Shown here piece after piece: positions 26,663 through 35,058 of a stretch of DNA of 64,000 nucleotides. The DNA is from JAJPHW01 sp963771505. GTDB taxonomy: Bacteria > Acidobacteriota > Terriglobia > Terriglobales > Acidobacteriaceae. How positions within the stretch are numbered: position 1 is the first letter of the stretch; the number at the start of each line of letters is the position of its first letter. The translations under genes and the position numbers were made by a program. Where the stretch lies: positions 248,001 through 312,000 of the forward strand of contig CAVYTO010000006.1 of NCBI GenBank assembly GCA_963771505.1, read 5' to 3'. The notes beneath the pieces were generated by a model. It was not told where the DNA came from. It worked only from the letters and a program-made list of their open reading frames with translations, and ran no database searches.

Positions 26663-26977
26663 ATGTTCAAAAGCAAAGCGCCAATCCTTCTAGCTGGCCC
26701 GCTATTGTGCTTCGTATTGTCGTTCACAGCGTGCGAACACGGCACTGTCGCGGTATACGTGAGGACACCGCCACCGCCGCCCATCCGCGAAGTGATTGTG
26801 AATTCTCCCGGCCCTGGATTTTATTGGGTGCCGGGCTACCAGTCATGGAACGGCTCGCGATATTTCTGGACACCCGGCCATTGGGAACGGGCTCCGCTGG
26901 GCCGGCACCGTTGGGTGGAAGGACACTGGCGTCACAACGGACGCGGCTGGTATTGGGTTCCGGGACACTGGCGGTAA
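26663..26977 (+). CDS. YXWGXW-repeat envelope protein, possible lipoprotein
   Basis: A 104-residue protein with a hydrophobic leader ending CFVLSFTAC, a possible lipobox, then a Pro run and tandem W-V-P-G-[HY]-W units: FYWVPGYQSWNG, FWTPGHWERAP, HRWVEGHWRHNG, WYWVPGHWR. This is the YXWGXW (BcpO-related) repeat family, small envelope proteins of unknown function common in Acidobacteriota and Proteobacteria. GGAGCG lies 7 bases before the ATG. It stands alone. Confidence 0.8.
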   Translation: MFKSKAPILLAGPLLCFVLSFTACEHGTVAVYVRTPPPPPIREVIVNSPGPGFYWVPGYQSWNGSRYFWTPGHWERAPLGRHRWVEGHWRHNGRGWYWVPGHWR

Positions 26978-26980
26978 ACG

Positions 26981-27322
26981 CTAGGCGTCCGCTGGCAACG
27001 AATAGAGTTCGACTTCATTCATCGGGAAATCTTTACGGTTGTCCGTCATCAACGTACAACCGTGTTCGCGCCCCGCTGCGGGATTACTTTCCCGTCGCAG
27101 GCTGCGGACCCATTCCGCTGAGCCGCCCGCTAATTCGGCATGGGCATTCGCACCGCTTCCCCACGCAGGTTTCCCAGATTCAAGGAATTGAATAAGCTTT
27201 TGCCGACGCACCTCGGTGCAAGCGGTTTCGACGAGGAAGGAAATTCTTCCGCGAGGACCAACCAGGGCGTCGATCTCGCGGAGCAGATCGTCCGGCAACA
27301 GGATGTGAATACCCCGGGGCAT
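26981..27322 (-). pseudogene. VapB-like antitoxin fused to the tail of a PIN-domain toxin (decayed TA module)
   Basis: A 113-residue frame with two unlike parts. Residues 1-75 look like a ribbon-helix-helix antitoxin (RGIHILLPDDLLREIDALVG, then ISFLVETACTEVRRQKLIQFLES and AEWVRSLRRES). The last 35 residues look like the end of a VapC/PIN toxin (REHGCTLMTDNRKDFPM, then ELYSLP). The toxin start and its first acidic residues are missing, so the PIN fold cannot form. An in-frame deletion of about 100 codons across the junction would produce this. A start at 27340 is also possible. Fusion is seen; the deletion history is inferred. Confidence 0.62.
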
Positions 27323-27350
27323 TGTGCGCACACTTACCAATTCAACCTGA

Positions 27351-27379
27351 CAAAAAGACGGGCAAATTTCGCCCGTCTT
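27351..27379 (-). terminator. Intrinsic terminator of the RNase E/G gene
   Basis: On the minus strand, AAGACGGGC pairs perfectly over 9 bp with GCCCGTCTT across a 7-base loop and runs into five T residues. It lies 24-52 bases after the stop codon. Confidence 0.8.
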
Positions 27380-27402
27380 CCCTGCTCTGTTATAGCCCTG
27401 CG

Positions 27403-30132
27403 TTAGTTGATGTCGAACTGTTCCTGATGCAGCGCCGGATCGCTCTTGATAATCACCGTCTTCTTGGCCAGTTCTTCCATTTCCAGCAGCATTTTCGCAT
27501 TGCCGGCCTTGAGCGCCTTCGCCACTTCTGGATTCACGCGCAGCATCACGTCCGCATGTTCAAGATGCTTCGCCATTCGCCGCATCTCGATGTAGATATC
27601 GTTACAGACGGTGGTGATCGACTTGACGTATCCGGTGGATTCGCAATACGGGCAGGGCGTGCCGATGGTACGCTCCAGCGACTGCTTTACGCGCTTACGC
27701 GTAATCGCCACCAGACCGAAGTCGTTAAACTGAAGCACTTTCGACGGAGCGCGATCACTGCGCAGCGCTTCTTCCAGCGCTTGCATCACGCGTTGACGAT
27801 TGCGGCGCTCATCCATATCGATGAAGTCGATAATGATGATGCCGCCAAGATCGCGCAGCCGAATCTGCCGCACAATTTCCTTGATCGCATCGACGTTGGT
27901 TTTAACGATCGTGTCTTCGAGGCGCGCAGTCTTGCCGACATACTTACCCGTATTGATGTCGATCGCCACCAGCGCTTCCGTTTGATTGATGACAATGTAG
28001 CCGCCACTTTTCAGCCAGACCTTTGACTTTAAAGCTTTGTTGATTTCGTCGCTCAAACCGAACTGCTCGAACAGCGGAGTCTCTTTGCTATAAAACTTGA
28101 TTTTCTTCACCAAAGCCGGCTGAAAGCGATTGGCGAATCGCAGCACGCGCTCGTACTCGGGTTCGGTGTCAACCCAAACGGCTGAAAAATCCGACGTCAC
28201 CTGGTCGCGCAAGATTCGCTCGACCACATTCAAGTCGTGATAGATCAGAGTCGGGCCTTTGCCATTGTCGGCGCGGGTTTTGATTTCGTTCCACAAGCCT
28301 TTCAGGAAGCGGATGTCTGCCCGCAACTCTTCTTCGTCGGCGCCCTGCGCGGCCGTACGGACAATGAAACCTCCATGCCCGTTCTCGCGTTCGCTGATGA
28401 TGATCCGCTTCAGACGCTGCCGTTCTTCGTCGGAAGAAATTTTCCGCGAAACCCCTGTGTGGTTCACCGTCGGCATGTAGACCAGGAACCGCCCCGGCAG
28501 CGCGATGTGACTGGTGATGCGCGCGCCTTTCTTGCCGATCGGCTCCTTGGCAATCTGTACCAGAATTTCCTGGCCTTCTTTCAGTAGGTCGCTAATGAGA
28601 GGAACGTTCCTTGGTTCGCGGCTCTGGAACCTGCGTCCGCCTCGGCGGCCACGCTGTCCGCCGCGTCCGCGGTCCGGGCTTTGGCGTTGCGTCCGCTGCG
28701 TGTAACCTGCGTTAGCGGATGGCCCGCGCACCTCAACCCGGGCGTCGACCGTACCGTTGCCGCGAGCTTCGGCATCGAGGATCGCTTCCGCTTCGGCTTG
28801 TGCTTCGTCAATCTCGGACTCTTCTTCCGTCTCGCCTTCCTGTTCGACTTCGGCTCCAGCTGCGACATGATCGCCTTCTTCAAAGGTCATCGCATCCTGG
28901 CCAGAAAAAGATCCCGGCTCCAGCTCTGCCGCAACGCCGTTCGAGCCGTCTGCGGCTGCAATTTTATGTTCGACATGATCTTCGTGGCTCACATGGCCAT
29001 CGCTGGCAGCGTGGGTCTCTTCTTCCATCTCCATGAAAGCCTCGTCTTCATCGAGGTCTTCAACGTATTGCATGATGTCGGCTTCTTCTTCGTCAATCTC
29101 TTCTTCTTCAACTGTGCCTTGCGCAGAGGCTTGCACCTTGTCATGCTCCGGCTCGTGCGCTTCCGGGGTTTGAGTATGCGTTTCCTCTGCGGGAGCATCG
29201 CTGGTGCCGAATACCGACAAGACATTCAACTCGTGTTGACGCTTCTGTTCGCGTTCCCATGCGTCGCTATCGGAAATCGCGGCCTCCGGCGCATGCGTTT
29301 CAACGTCCTCATAATGGCTGCGCTTGCTCTCGCCGGCAGGAGCCGGGGCTACCGCCGCAGCAGCGAAAAACGGCTCGTCTGAAGGGAAACTCTCCGAAAG
29401 CGCCGATGGCGCAGGTGGCTGCTGACGTCCCGGAGCCGGCGCTGCCACAGATGGGCTCATTCTCGAGTACTTCGAGATCGACTCCCCCGGCAGAATCATC
29501 GGTTGATATCCCGGGGGCGGCCCGAAATCGGATCGCGCCGGTCGTGCGGTGCGCTCGAACTTTTCCGGACGTTCGAATTTTTCTGGACGCTCAAATTTCT
29601 CAACGGGCTGCGGTGGCGCAGCTTCCACGGTGTCAGCCGCTGGACGCGCCGTTCTTGGCTCTGAATCGCGCTCGCCCCGGCGTCCGCGACGCCTCCGGCG
29701 CCCTCGGTACCCGCCGCGTCCCTCGCGGTCGGAACTTCCAGAAGATTCTGAATTTCCACCGGCTTGGTGGTCTGATCCGTCTAGCTCTGCGTTTTCAGGT
29801 TCGCTGTGCTGCACCGGTAACGCGCGCACATCCGATTGCGTTGGCCGGTCGTTGCCGTCAGCAGGCCGGTTTGTCGGTATGTCATCGAGATCGTCTTCAT
29901 CTTCGAGTTCCATGAAATCGGAAACGTAGAGGAAGGCATCGCGTTCAAGTCCGATGTCGACAAATGCGGACTGCATTCCGGGGAGAACGCGCGTTACGCG
30001 TCCTTTGTAGATGGATCCAGCCAGGGTGTATTCGTTCTCGCGCTCGAGGTAAACTTCCGCGAGAAGATCGTCCTCTACGAGCCCCACCTTGGTTTCATGG
30101 GGTGTAGTGGATACAAATAGTTCTTTTGTCAT
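27403..30132 (-). CDS. rng: RNase E/G family endoribonuclease with a very large insert in the S1 domain
   Basis: A 909-residue enzyme. The S1 domain starts at residue 40 (SIYKGRVTRVLPGMQSAFVDIG), is interrupted near residue 75, and resumes near 505 (LLKEGQEILVQIAKEPIGKKG). The catalytic core has VAIDINTGK and IIIIDFIDMDERR, which supply the metal-binding Asp pair, and CPYC for the Zn-link. The insert of about 430 residues is low-complexity: a Gly/Arg-rich part, Pro-rich stretches and long Glu/Asp runs. E. coli RNase E instead carries its disordered region at the C-terminus, which is absent here. It should process rRNA and decay mRNA. Confidence 0.9.
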   Translation of the reverse strand: MTKELFVSTTPHETKVGLVEDDLLAEVYLERENEYTLAGSIYKGRVTRVLPGMQSAFVDIGLERDAFLYVSDFMELEDEDDLDDIPTNRPADGNDRPTQSDVRALPVQHSEPENAELDGSDHQAGGNSESSGSSDREGRGGYRGRRRRRGRRGERDSEPRTARPAADTVEAAPPQPVEKFERPEKFERPEKFERTARPARSDFGPPPGYQPMILPGESISKYSRMSPSVAAPAPGRQQPPAPSALSESFPSDEPFFAAAAVAPAPAGESKRSHYEDVETHAPEAAISDSDAWEREQKRQHELNVLSVFGTSDAPAEETHTQTPEAHEPEHDKVQASAQGTVEEEEIDEEEADIMQYVEDLDEDEAFMEMEEETHAASDGHVSHEDHVEHKIAAADGSNGVAAELEPGSFSGQDAMTFEEGDHVAAGAEVEQEGETEEESEIDEAQAEAEAILDAEARGNGTVDARVEVRGPSANAGYTQRTQRQSPDRGRGGQRGRRGGRRFQSREPRNVPLISDLLKEGQEILVQIAKEPIGKKGARITSHIALPGRFLVYMPTVNHTGVSRKISSDEERQRLKRIIISERENGHGGFIVRTAAQGADEEELRADIRFLKGLWNEIKTRADNGKGPTLIYHDLNVVERILRDQVTSDFSAVWVDTEPEYERVLRFANRFQPALVKKIKFYSKETPLFEQFGLSDEINKALKSKVWLKSGGYIVINQTEALVAIDINTGKYVGKTARLEDTIVKTNVDAIKEIVRQIRLRDLGGIIIIDFIDMDERRNRQRVMQALEEALRSDRAPSKVLQFNDFGLVAITRKRVKQSLERTIGTPCPYCESTGYVKSITTVCNDIYIEMRRMAKHLEHADVMLRVNPEVAKALKAGNAKMLLEMEELAKKTVIIKSDPALHQEQFDIN

Positions 30133-30533
30133 GCATACTCCGGTTCCGCACCATTATGGTTACGGAATTCACCGGGTCATGAGCAAAGACTTAAGGCAGG
30201 ACTGAGCGCTGAGATGGTCGGCGCATGTGCAACGGTGCGAAGGCCAGGGATGTTCGTCCCCGACTGGGCTCGTTGCGCAAGTGTGAGAATCTTTTGCACT
30301 TATAACAGTTCGCGCTTCGCCGGTTTGTGGCCGCTCTCTCGATAGAGGGTGCCGTTACCCGCCTGGCAGCGCGCCAGTTTCAATTCTGCCCGGCATCCTT
30401 TAATCGCTCTCTCGCCGGTGAGTGCCCTTCTTAACGCGAGGGCCGTCGTTGTCTTTAGTCTCTAATCTTCAGATCTTTACAGCCTGAATTTTGTAGCGCC
30501 TAGCGCACCTGCTTCGATTTCGAAGGTTCCCGT
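30133..30533. other. 401-bp gap between rodA and the RNase gene
   Basis: No coding frame or tRNA is visible. On the minus strand it forms a long potential 5' leader for the RNase gene, which in E. coli is autoregulated through its leader; here that is only an analogy. TTATAAGTGCAAAAG near 30295-30310 (minus) is AT-rich and could hold a -10 element. Several short GC inverted repeats occur but none is convincing. Confidence 0.35.
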
Positions 30534-31619
30534 TCAGTTCACGAATCGGCGCATTCGCACATTCATTACCATGCCCAACGCCAAAAACATAAACAGCACA
30601 GAAGACCCTCCGTAACTCATTAGTGGCAAAGGAATTCCGGTCACAGGCATAAAACCTACGACCATTCCCACGTTAATAAGGACGTGGAAGCACAAAACCG
30701 CCACCACACCCATGACCAGAAACGCTCCCGCGCGATCGGGCGCAGTTTGGGCGTTCTGGGTTAGCCGCACCAATACCAAAAAGTATAGCAGTAATACCCC
30801 AATCGCGCCGATAAAGCCATGCTCCTCGGAAAACGCGGCGAAGATGAAGTCGGTCTGCGGGATGGGCAGAAAATCCAGGTGAGTTTGCGACCCATTGCTG
30901 CTCCCCCAGATCCCGCCCGATCCTACCGCTATTTTTGATTGATTCACTTGATAGCCCGATCCCTGGCTATCGGCTTCAGGAGAGATAAAACTGGTCAGCC
31001 GCTGCTTCTGGTAAGGCTTCAAAACGTGCAGAGCCAGCGGCATCATTAACGCAATCAACAGGATGACCGCGCCAGCTTGCCGCCAACGTAGTCCTCCAAG
31101 AAAAAGCCCCATAACAGCAATAGGAAGATACGTGAGCGCCGTGCCCAAATCCGGCTGCGCCAAAACCATCAACATCGGCACTCCGACCAATGCCCCGGCT
31201 TTCATAAAATCCGGCCAGGTCAATTCGCGCTGTTGGAGCTCCGCAAAATATTTAGCAATGGCGAGAATGAGGATCAGCTTCACCCATTCCGAAGGCTGAA
31301 AATGCTGGCCCCCGGGCAGCTTCACCCAGCGCCGCGCGCCCAGGTATTTCTGACCGAATGCCATCACCGCCATCAGCGAACCGATGGAAGCGATATACAT
31401 CCAGTGCACGCCATCGAGCAGCTTCTGGTAACTGATGAAGCTCATGATGAACATGCACACCACGCCGCCGCCAACCCAGTAAAGTTGCTTGATGTGCGAT
31501 CCGGCGAATTTCGTATGCTCGGTCGCGCTGTGAATCTCCATGACCCCAAGCGCGCAGATCATCAGCACAAACAAAAGCAACAACCAATCAAAATCGCGGA
31601 ATGAAATATAACGTGACAT
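30534..31619 (-). CDS. rodA: Rod-shape-determining peptidoglycan glycosyltransferase RodA
   Basis: A 361-residue SEDS protein with about 10 membrane segments. Landmarks: YLGARRWVKLPGGQHFQPSE and WVKLILILAIAKYFAE (the SEDS catalytic loop region), VLAQPDLGTALTYLPIAVMG, FIFAAFSEEHGFIGAIG, and the terminal PVTGIPLPLMSYGGSS signature. It polymerises lipid II glycan strands for cell elongation, working with the PBP2 gene just upstream. I chose ATG 31619 (SRYISFRDFD); ATG 31640 would lie inside a dispersed repeat. Confidence 0.93.
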   Translation of the reverse strand: MSRYISFRDFDWLLLLFVLMICALGVMEIHSATEHTKFAGSHIKQLYWVGGGVVCMFIMSFISYQKLLDGVHWMYIASIGSLMAVMAFGQKYLGARRWVKLPGGQHFQPSEWVKLILILAIAKYFAELQQRELTWPDFMKAGALVGVPMLMVLAQPDLGTALTYLPIAVMGLFLGGLRWRQAGAVILLIALMMPLALHVLKPYQKQRLTSFISPEADSQGSGYQVNQSKIAVGSGGIWGSSNGSQTHLDFLPIPQTDFIFAAFSEEHGFIGAIGVLLLYFLVLVRLTQNAQTAPDRAGAFLVMGVVAVLCFHVLINVGMVVGFMPVTGIPLPLMSYGGSSVLFMFLALGMVMNVRMRRFVN

Positions 31620-31635
31620 ATTTAATAAAAAAGCT

Positions 31636-31680
31636 GTCATCCTGAGCGAAGTATGATCGCTCGCTTGCGAGAGATCACGC
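31636..31680 (+). repeat. Dispersed GTCATCC...GAGATC repeat, copy 2
   Basis: GTCATCCTGAGCGAAGTATG to GAGAGATC, in the 88-109 bp between the PBP2 stop and the rodA start. An inner palindrome GATCGCTCGCTTGCGAGAGATC can fold. It may affect expression of rodA relative to PBP2, as REP-type hairpins do. Confidence 0.55.
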
Positions 31681-31728
31681 GAAGTCGAAAGACCCCTTTT
31701 CCCTCAACCGAACCGTAAGCTTGCCCGC

Positions 31729-33678
31729 CTACTGCACTCCCGGCGCAGCGACAGCCAGCGCCGCATGATTCTTTGACACATCCAGCAAAAACTTCCCACC
31801 ATGCAAATCGTCATCCGGAGCAGCCCACAACGCCCCGATCTCGACATTTTTTTCGCCGCCCGCAACCTTAGTCGGCGTCTTCTGCTTTTTCTCGACGTAA
31901 GCGCGGATCACCTGGGCCGCAGTTCGCGCAGCCAGGTATCCGTGTTCGCCTTCTTCGAGCAGCACGCACACGACAATTTCCGGATTTCGCCGCGGTTCGA
32001 CGCCGGCAAACCATCCGTTGTCTTTGAACTTTGCTTTGCCTTCCGCGCCCATCTTCGCTTTCAGCACATTGCTGATGGTTTGCGCGCTACCGGTCTTCCC
32101 GGCAAAATCGATGCCCTGAAGATGCGACAACGCCGCCGTGCCTCCCGGATTCACAACGTCTGCCATGGCGTCGGTAATGATCTCCCAATTTTTAGGGTCG
32201 ATCGGAATGCGCACATTCTCCTGCGCCGCCGGCACCACGTTCGGCGGAAGCTCGCTCGGGAAAGCAACATGCGGCCGCACCAATTCTCCGCCACTGGCAA
32301 TTGCCCCGATGGCCCGCGCCAGCTGGATCGGCGTAGCCGCCACTGCGCCCTGTCCAATGCCAACCGAGATGGTTTCGCCGGCAAACCACTTCTGTTTGTA
32401 ATTGCGCGCTTTCCATTCTTCGGACGGCATCACCCCGCTGACTTCCTGCGGAAGATCGATCCCGGTCTTTTGCCCCAATCCAAACATGGTTGCGTATTTG
32501 GCGATGCGCTCGATGCCCAGTTTTTCCGCCAGCGTGTAGAAGAAGACGTCGCAAGATTGGTAAATCGCCTTGGTGAGATCGACCACCCCGTGCGTGCGAT
32601 GCTCAGCTACGACCCAGCACTTGAAATAGCGTCCGTAAAAATTCGCTCCGCCAGAGCAGTTCACGCGCATGTCTTGCGCGATGCCTTCCTGCATGCCGGC
32701 TGTGGCCATGATGATCTTGAACACTGAACCCGGCGCCAACTGCGCCTGAATCGCTTTGTTCAATAGAGGATGGTCCGCGTCCGTCACCAGCTTCGACCAT
32801 TCGCCTTTGGAAACCCGCACCGCGAAATCATTGGGATCGTACGTCGGCCGGCTTACCATGGCCAGAATCTCGCCGTTGCGCGGATCCATGGCCACGACCG
32901 CTCCATTTTTTCCCGCGAGCGCTTCTTCCGCGGCAATCTGCAAATCAATGTCGACCGTAAGTTTCAGCGCCTTGCCCGGTTCGGCAGGTTTCTCCGCCAG
33001 CTGCCCGACTTCCTTACCGTGGCTATTGACCAGCACTTGGCGCGAGCCATTCTTGCCCATCAGCGTTGAGTTGTATTGCAACTCCACGCCTGACTTTCCT
33101 ACCACGTCGCCGGGATTATAGAACTCCCACTGCGGCTGGTTCAGCATGTCTTCGCTGACTTCGCCCACGTAGCCGATCAGGTGCGCCATGAATCCGCCCT
33201 TGGGATACAGCCGGCGGTGCGCCATGATCGTATCCAGCTCAGGCAATTCGTTGCGATGGGCTTCGATGAACGCCAGTTCGTCCGGCGTGATGTCGTCTTT
33301 CAAATAAATTGGCTGATACTGTGGAAGATAGGCCACGCGCCGGATACGTTCCCGCACCGCGTTCGCGTCCATGTGCAGGCCTTGTGCGATCAGGTCGGCG
33401 TCGGCTGATATGTCTCGCGCTGAATCACGCATCAGGAGCGCTGTAAAAGAAGGATAGTTATCGACAATCGTGCGGCCTTCGCGATCAAGAATCTTTCCGC
33501 GCGGGGCCAGAATCGGCACATCGCGCGTCCTGTTCTTTTCCGCCAGAGATGCGTACGAATCGCTCTGCGAAACCTGAAGCCGCCACAACCCATAAGCAAG
33601 GATCAAAAAGATCGCAAGCACAATGTATTGCACCGCGGTAAGGCGCACCTGCGAGACTTTTTCGTCGCGTCCAAACAT
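31729..33678 (-). CDS. mrdA: Penicillin-binding protein 2
   Basis: A 649-residue class B transpeptidase. One N-terminal membrane anchor (YIVLAIFLILAYGLW), a dimer or pedestal domain (PILAPRGKILDREGRTIVDNY), and the transpeptidase domain with the SxxK motif (LAPGSVFKI), the second motif SCD (YQSCDVFFY) and KTG (FAGKTGSAQ). It crosslinks peptidoglycan during elongation in the RodA-PBP2 complex. rodA follows in the same direction, so the two form the usual pair, but no mreBCD lies upstream. Confidence 0.94.
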   Translation of the reverse strand: MFGRDEKVSQVRLTAVQYIVLAIFLILAYGLWRLQVSQSDSYASLAEKNRTRDVPILAPRGKILDREGRTIVDNYPSFTALLMRDSARDISADADLIAQGLHMDANAVRERIRRVAYLPQYQPIYLKDDITPDELAFIEAHRNELPELDTIMAHRRLYPKGGFMAHLIGYVGEVSEDMLNQPQWEFYNPGDVVGKSGVELQYNSTLMGKNGSRQVLVNSHGKEVGQLAEKPAEPGKALKLTVDIDLQIAAEEALAGKNGAVVAMDPRNGEILAMVSRPTYDPNDFAVRVSKGEWSKLVTDADHPLLNKAIQAQLAPGSVFKIIMATAGMQEGIAQDMRVNCSGGANFYGRYFKCWVVAEHRTHGVVDLTKAIYQSCDVFFYTLAEKLGIERIAKYATMFGLGQKTGIDLPQEVSGVMPSEEWKARNYKQKWFAGETISVGIGQGAVAATPIQLARAIGAIASGGELVRPHVAFPSELPPNVVPAAQENVRIPIDPKNWEIITDAMADVVNPGGTAALSHLQGIDFAGKTGSAQTISNVLKAKMGAEGKAKFKDNGWFAGVEPRRNPEIVVCVLLEEGEHGYLAARTAAQVIRAYVEKKQKTPTKVAGGEKNVEIGALWAAPDDDLHGGKFLLDVSKNHAALAVAAPGVQ

Positions 33679-34015
33679 GGGCCGAATGGTCCTGAATTAG
33701 CTAGTGATGTCTAGATTGTATCCCGCGGGAGGTTACTACTAAACTAACTAGAGGTGACGGAAGTCACCATCTGTATTCAGCAGACTGGCTCTGGGTGGTC
33801 ACCACAAAACAGTCCATCACTCAATAAACAATGCGTCATCCTGAGCGGAGCCGTTCTTCAGGCGGAGAGAAGGATCTCCTCGAGCACGCTGCTGCGTGAT
33901 AGGTACCACACACCGACTCTCTGACTTTAAGCGATGACATATCCCCAGCTCGGCGTTGCCGCACACCTCAGGTTGCGCCGAGAACTCCCCAGTGATACCG
34001 TTCACCAGGAAATCA
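33679..34015. other. 337-bp divergent intergenic region with repeat copy 3
   Basis: Contains promoter space for mrdA (minus) and the DoxX gene (plus). Visible structures: a perfect palindrome TCCCGCGGGA at 33721-33730, a perfect hairpin GGTGAC-GGAA-GTCACC at 33753-33768, and a dispersed repeat at 33835-33878 beginning GTCATCCTGAGCGGAG and ending GAAGGATCTCCT. No coding frame is convincing. Confidence 0.5.
33835..33878 (+). repeat. Dispersed GTCATCC...GGATCTCC repeat, copy 3
   Basis: Closest to copy 4 at 44146 (opposite orientation): both read GTCATCC[TC]GAGCG[GT]AGCCGTT, a short variable part, then CAGGCGGAG[AC]GAAGGATCTCCTCG. The shared core is about 40 bases. Confidence 0.6.
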
Positions 34016-34489
34016 ATGGCCATATCCAGTCGCCACGCGCTCAACGGGCTTCGTTTCTCCCTCGGCGTTCTTTTTCTAATCTTCGCGGAATACAAAGTCG
34101 TCGGAACCCAGTTCACGCTCGGCGGCGGATTCCAGTACTGGATCGGACTCTTCCTCCAGAACGGAGCCTATCCCTTCATGATTCCCATCCTGAAGAATTT
34201 TGTTTTGCCGCATTCGAAAGAGATTGCGTTTCTAGCAGCCTATGGCGAGCTTGCGATCGGACTCGCGTTGATCACCGGAACTGCGGTTCGAGCCGCCAGC
34301 ATTTGCGGATTCGTCTACATGCTGACGTTGCTTTTTTCGTCGAATTATCCGGGGCCGCAAGCGCCGTTCTGGCAATACTTCGGCGCCTCGCTCGAACATC
34401 TCGTCCCAGCCATTTGCTTCGCCGCGTTCGCCATCGCCGACCCGAAAGAGAGTAATTCAGTTTTCAAACGGGCGCTTGCCCGATTTTGA
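34016..34489 (+). CDS. DoxX-family membrane protein
   Basis: A 157-residue protein with four hydrophobic segments and the DoxX pattern RFSLGVLFLIFAEYKVVG, FLAAYGELAIGLALITGT and a final LEHLVPAICFAAFAIAD. DoxX proteins are small inner-membrane proteins linked to redox or thiosulfate chemistry, often of unknown specific role. Start ATG 34016 has AGGAA a few bases upstream; an upstream ATG at 33956 adds 20 unlikely residues. Confidence 0.78.
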   Translation: MAISSRHALNGLRFSLGVLFLIFAEYKVVGTQFTLGGGFQYWIGLFLQNGAYPFMIPILKNFVLPHSKEIAFLAAYGELAIGLALITGTAVRAASICGFVYMLTLLFSSNYPGPQAPFWQYFGASLEHLVPAICFAAFAIADPKESNSVFKRALARF

Positions 34490-34600
34490 CTTCCTCAGTT
34501 TCGTGTTCGGTGCGGAACCAAGTTGCGCCGTATTGGAGCGCTCCAAAATTAAAGTTATGCGTCATCCAACGTCGTTAGCCGATCAAACGGAGCATGGTGC

Positions 34601-34635
34601 CCCAGGTTTGCGCCGCTCCGTGGCGCTAACCTGGG
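34601..34635. repeat. REP-like palindrome, left of RAYT relic
   Basis: CCCAGGTTTGCGCC, a 7-base loop, then GGCGCTAACCTGGG: 14-bp arms with one mismatch. The same CCAGGTT core recurs as an imperfect palindrome at 34843-34875. Confidence 0.65.
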
Positions 34636-34678
34636 CGTCACTGCGTTCGAGCCCATCCGAGGTGTAAAGTGTCTGTCC

Positions 34679-34840
34679 ATGACACGAGGATCGTATCGGT
34701 TCCACGCATCCGGACAGAGTCATTTTCCGATGTCCAGCTGCTACCTGCGGAATTCGCTGGAGATGTTCCGGTGGAGATCGAATCCGTTTGGACGGCGCGA
34801 GATAGAGAAAACCAAATCGGCGCTGCACGAGTCGTCCTAA
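34679..34840 (+). pseudogene. Relic of a REP-associated tyrosine transposase (RAYT)
   Basis: A 53-codon frame whose start, TRGSYRFHASGQSHF followed by SSCY, matches the N-terminal pattern of IS200-like RAYT proteins (R-[YF]-H-x-[ST]-G-x-x-H-F-x-x-x-S-C-Y). The similarity fades after about 25 residues, and the HUH and catalytic Tyr regions are absent. It is bracketed by two palindromes sharing a CCAGGTT core, the layout expected of a REP-RAYT unit. Relic status is clear; assignment is moderate because the match is short. Confidence 0.5.
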
Positions 34841-34842
34841 GC

Positions 34843-34875
34843 CCAGGTTAGCGCGGCAAAACGTCGCGAACCTGG
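34843..34875. repeat. REP-like palindrome, right of RAYT relic
   Basis: CCAGGTT at 34843-34849 pairs with AACCTGG at 34869-34875; the inner GCGCG/CGCG parts pair with one bulge. It is an imperfect sister of the palindrome at 34601. Confidence 0.5.
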
Positions 34876-34903
34876 AGCACCCGGAAGGCGAGGAAGTAAA
34901 CTT

Positions 34904-35050
34904 TTATTTCGCGCTCACGCCAGCCGCCGGTTGCTGAAACAGCTTCATCGAGCTATGTACCGTGTTGTAAACACCCCAGGCCGCAGGAATGCCCACAAAC
35001 AGCCAGGCTAGAAAGATCAGCATCGCGGAAGATTTGTTTGCTGTCGTCAT
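34904..35050 (-). CDS. Small membrane subunit of the OFA-type MFS transporter
   Basis: A 48-residue protein: a short polar start (MTTANKSS), one membrane segment (AMLIFLAWLFVGIPAAWGVY), and an amphipathic tail (NTVHSSMKLFQ). It begins 8 bases after the stop of the OFA transporter gene on the same strand. One-pass proteins with an F-V-G-I-P-x-x-W-G-V segment following OFA genes are known as MFS transporter small subunits. It is easily missed because of its size. Function as stabilising partner is by family analogy. Confidence 0.75.
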   Translation of the reverse strand: MTTANKSSAMLIFLAWLFVGIPAAWGVYNTVHSSMKLFQQPAAGVSAK

Positions 35051-35058
35051 GTCGTCTC

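Noticed and set aside
31801..32727. Plus-strand frame of 308 codons over the PBP2 gene
   Set aside because: Antisense to mrdA, whose three catalytic motifs are intact; no independent support.
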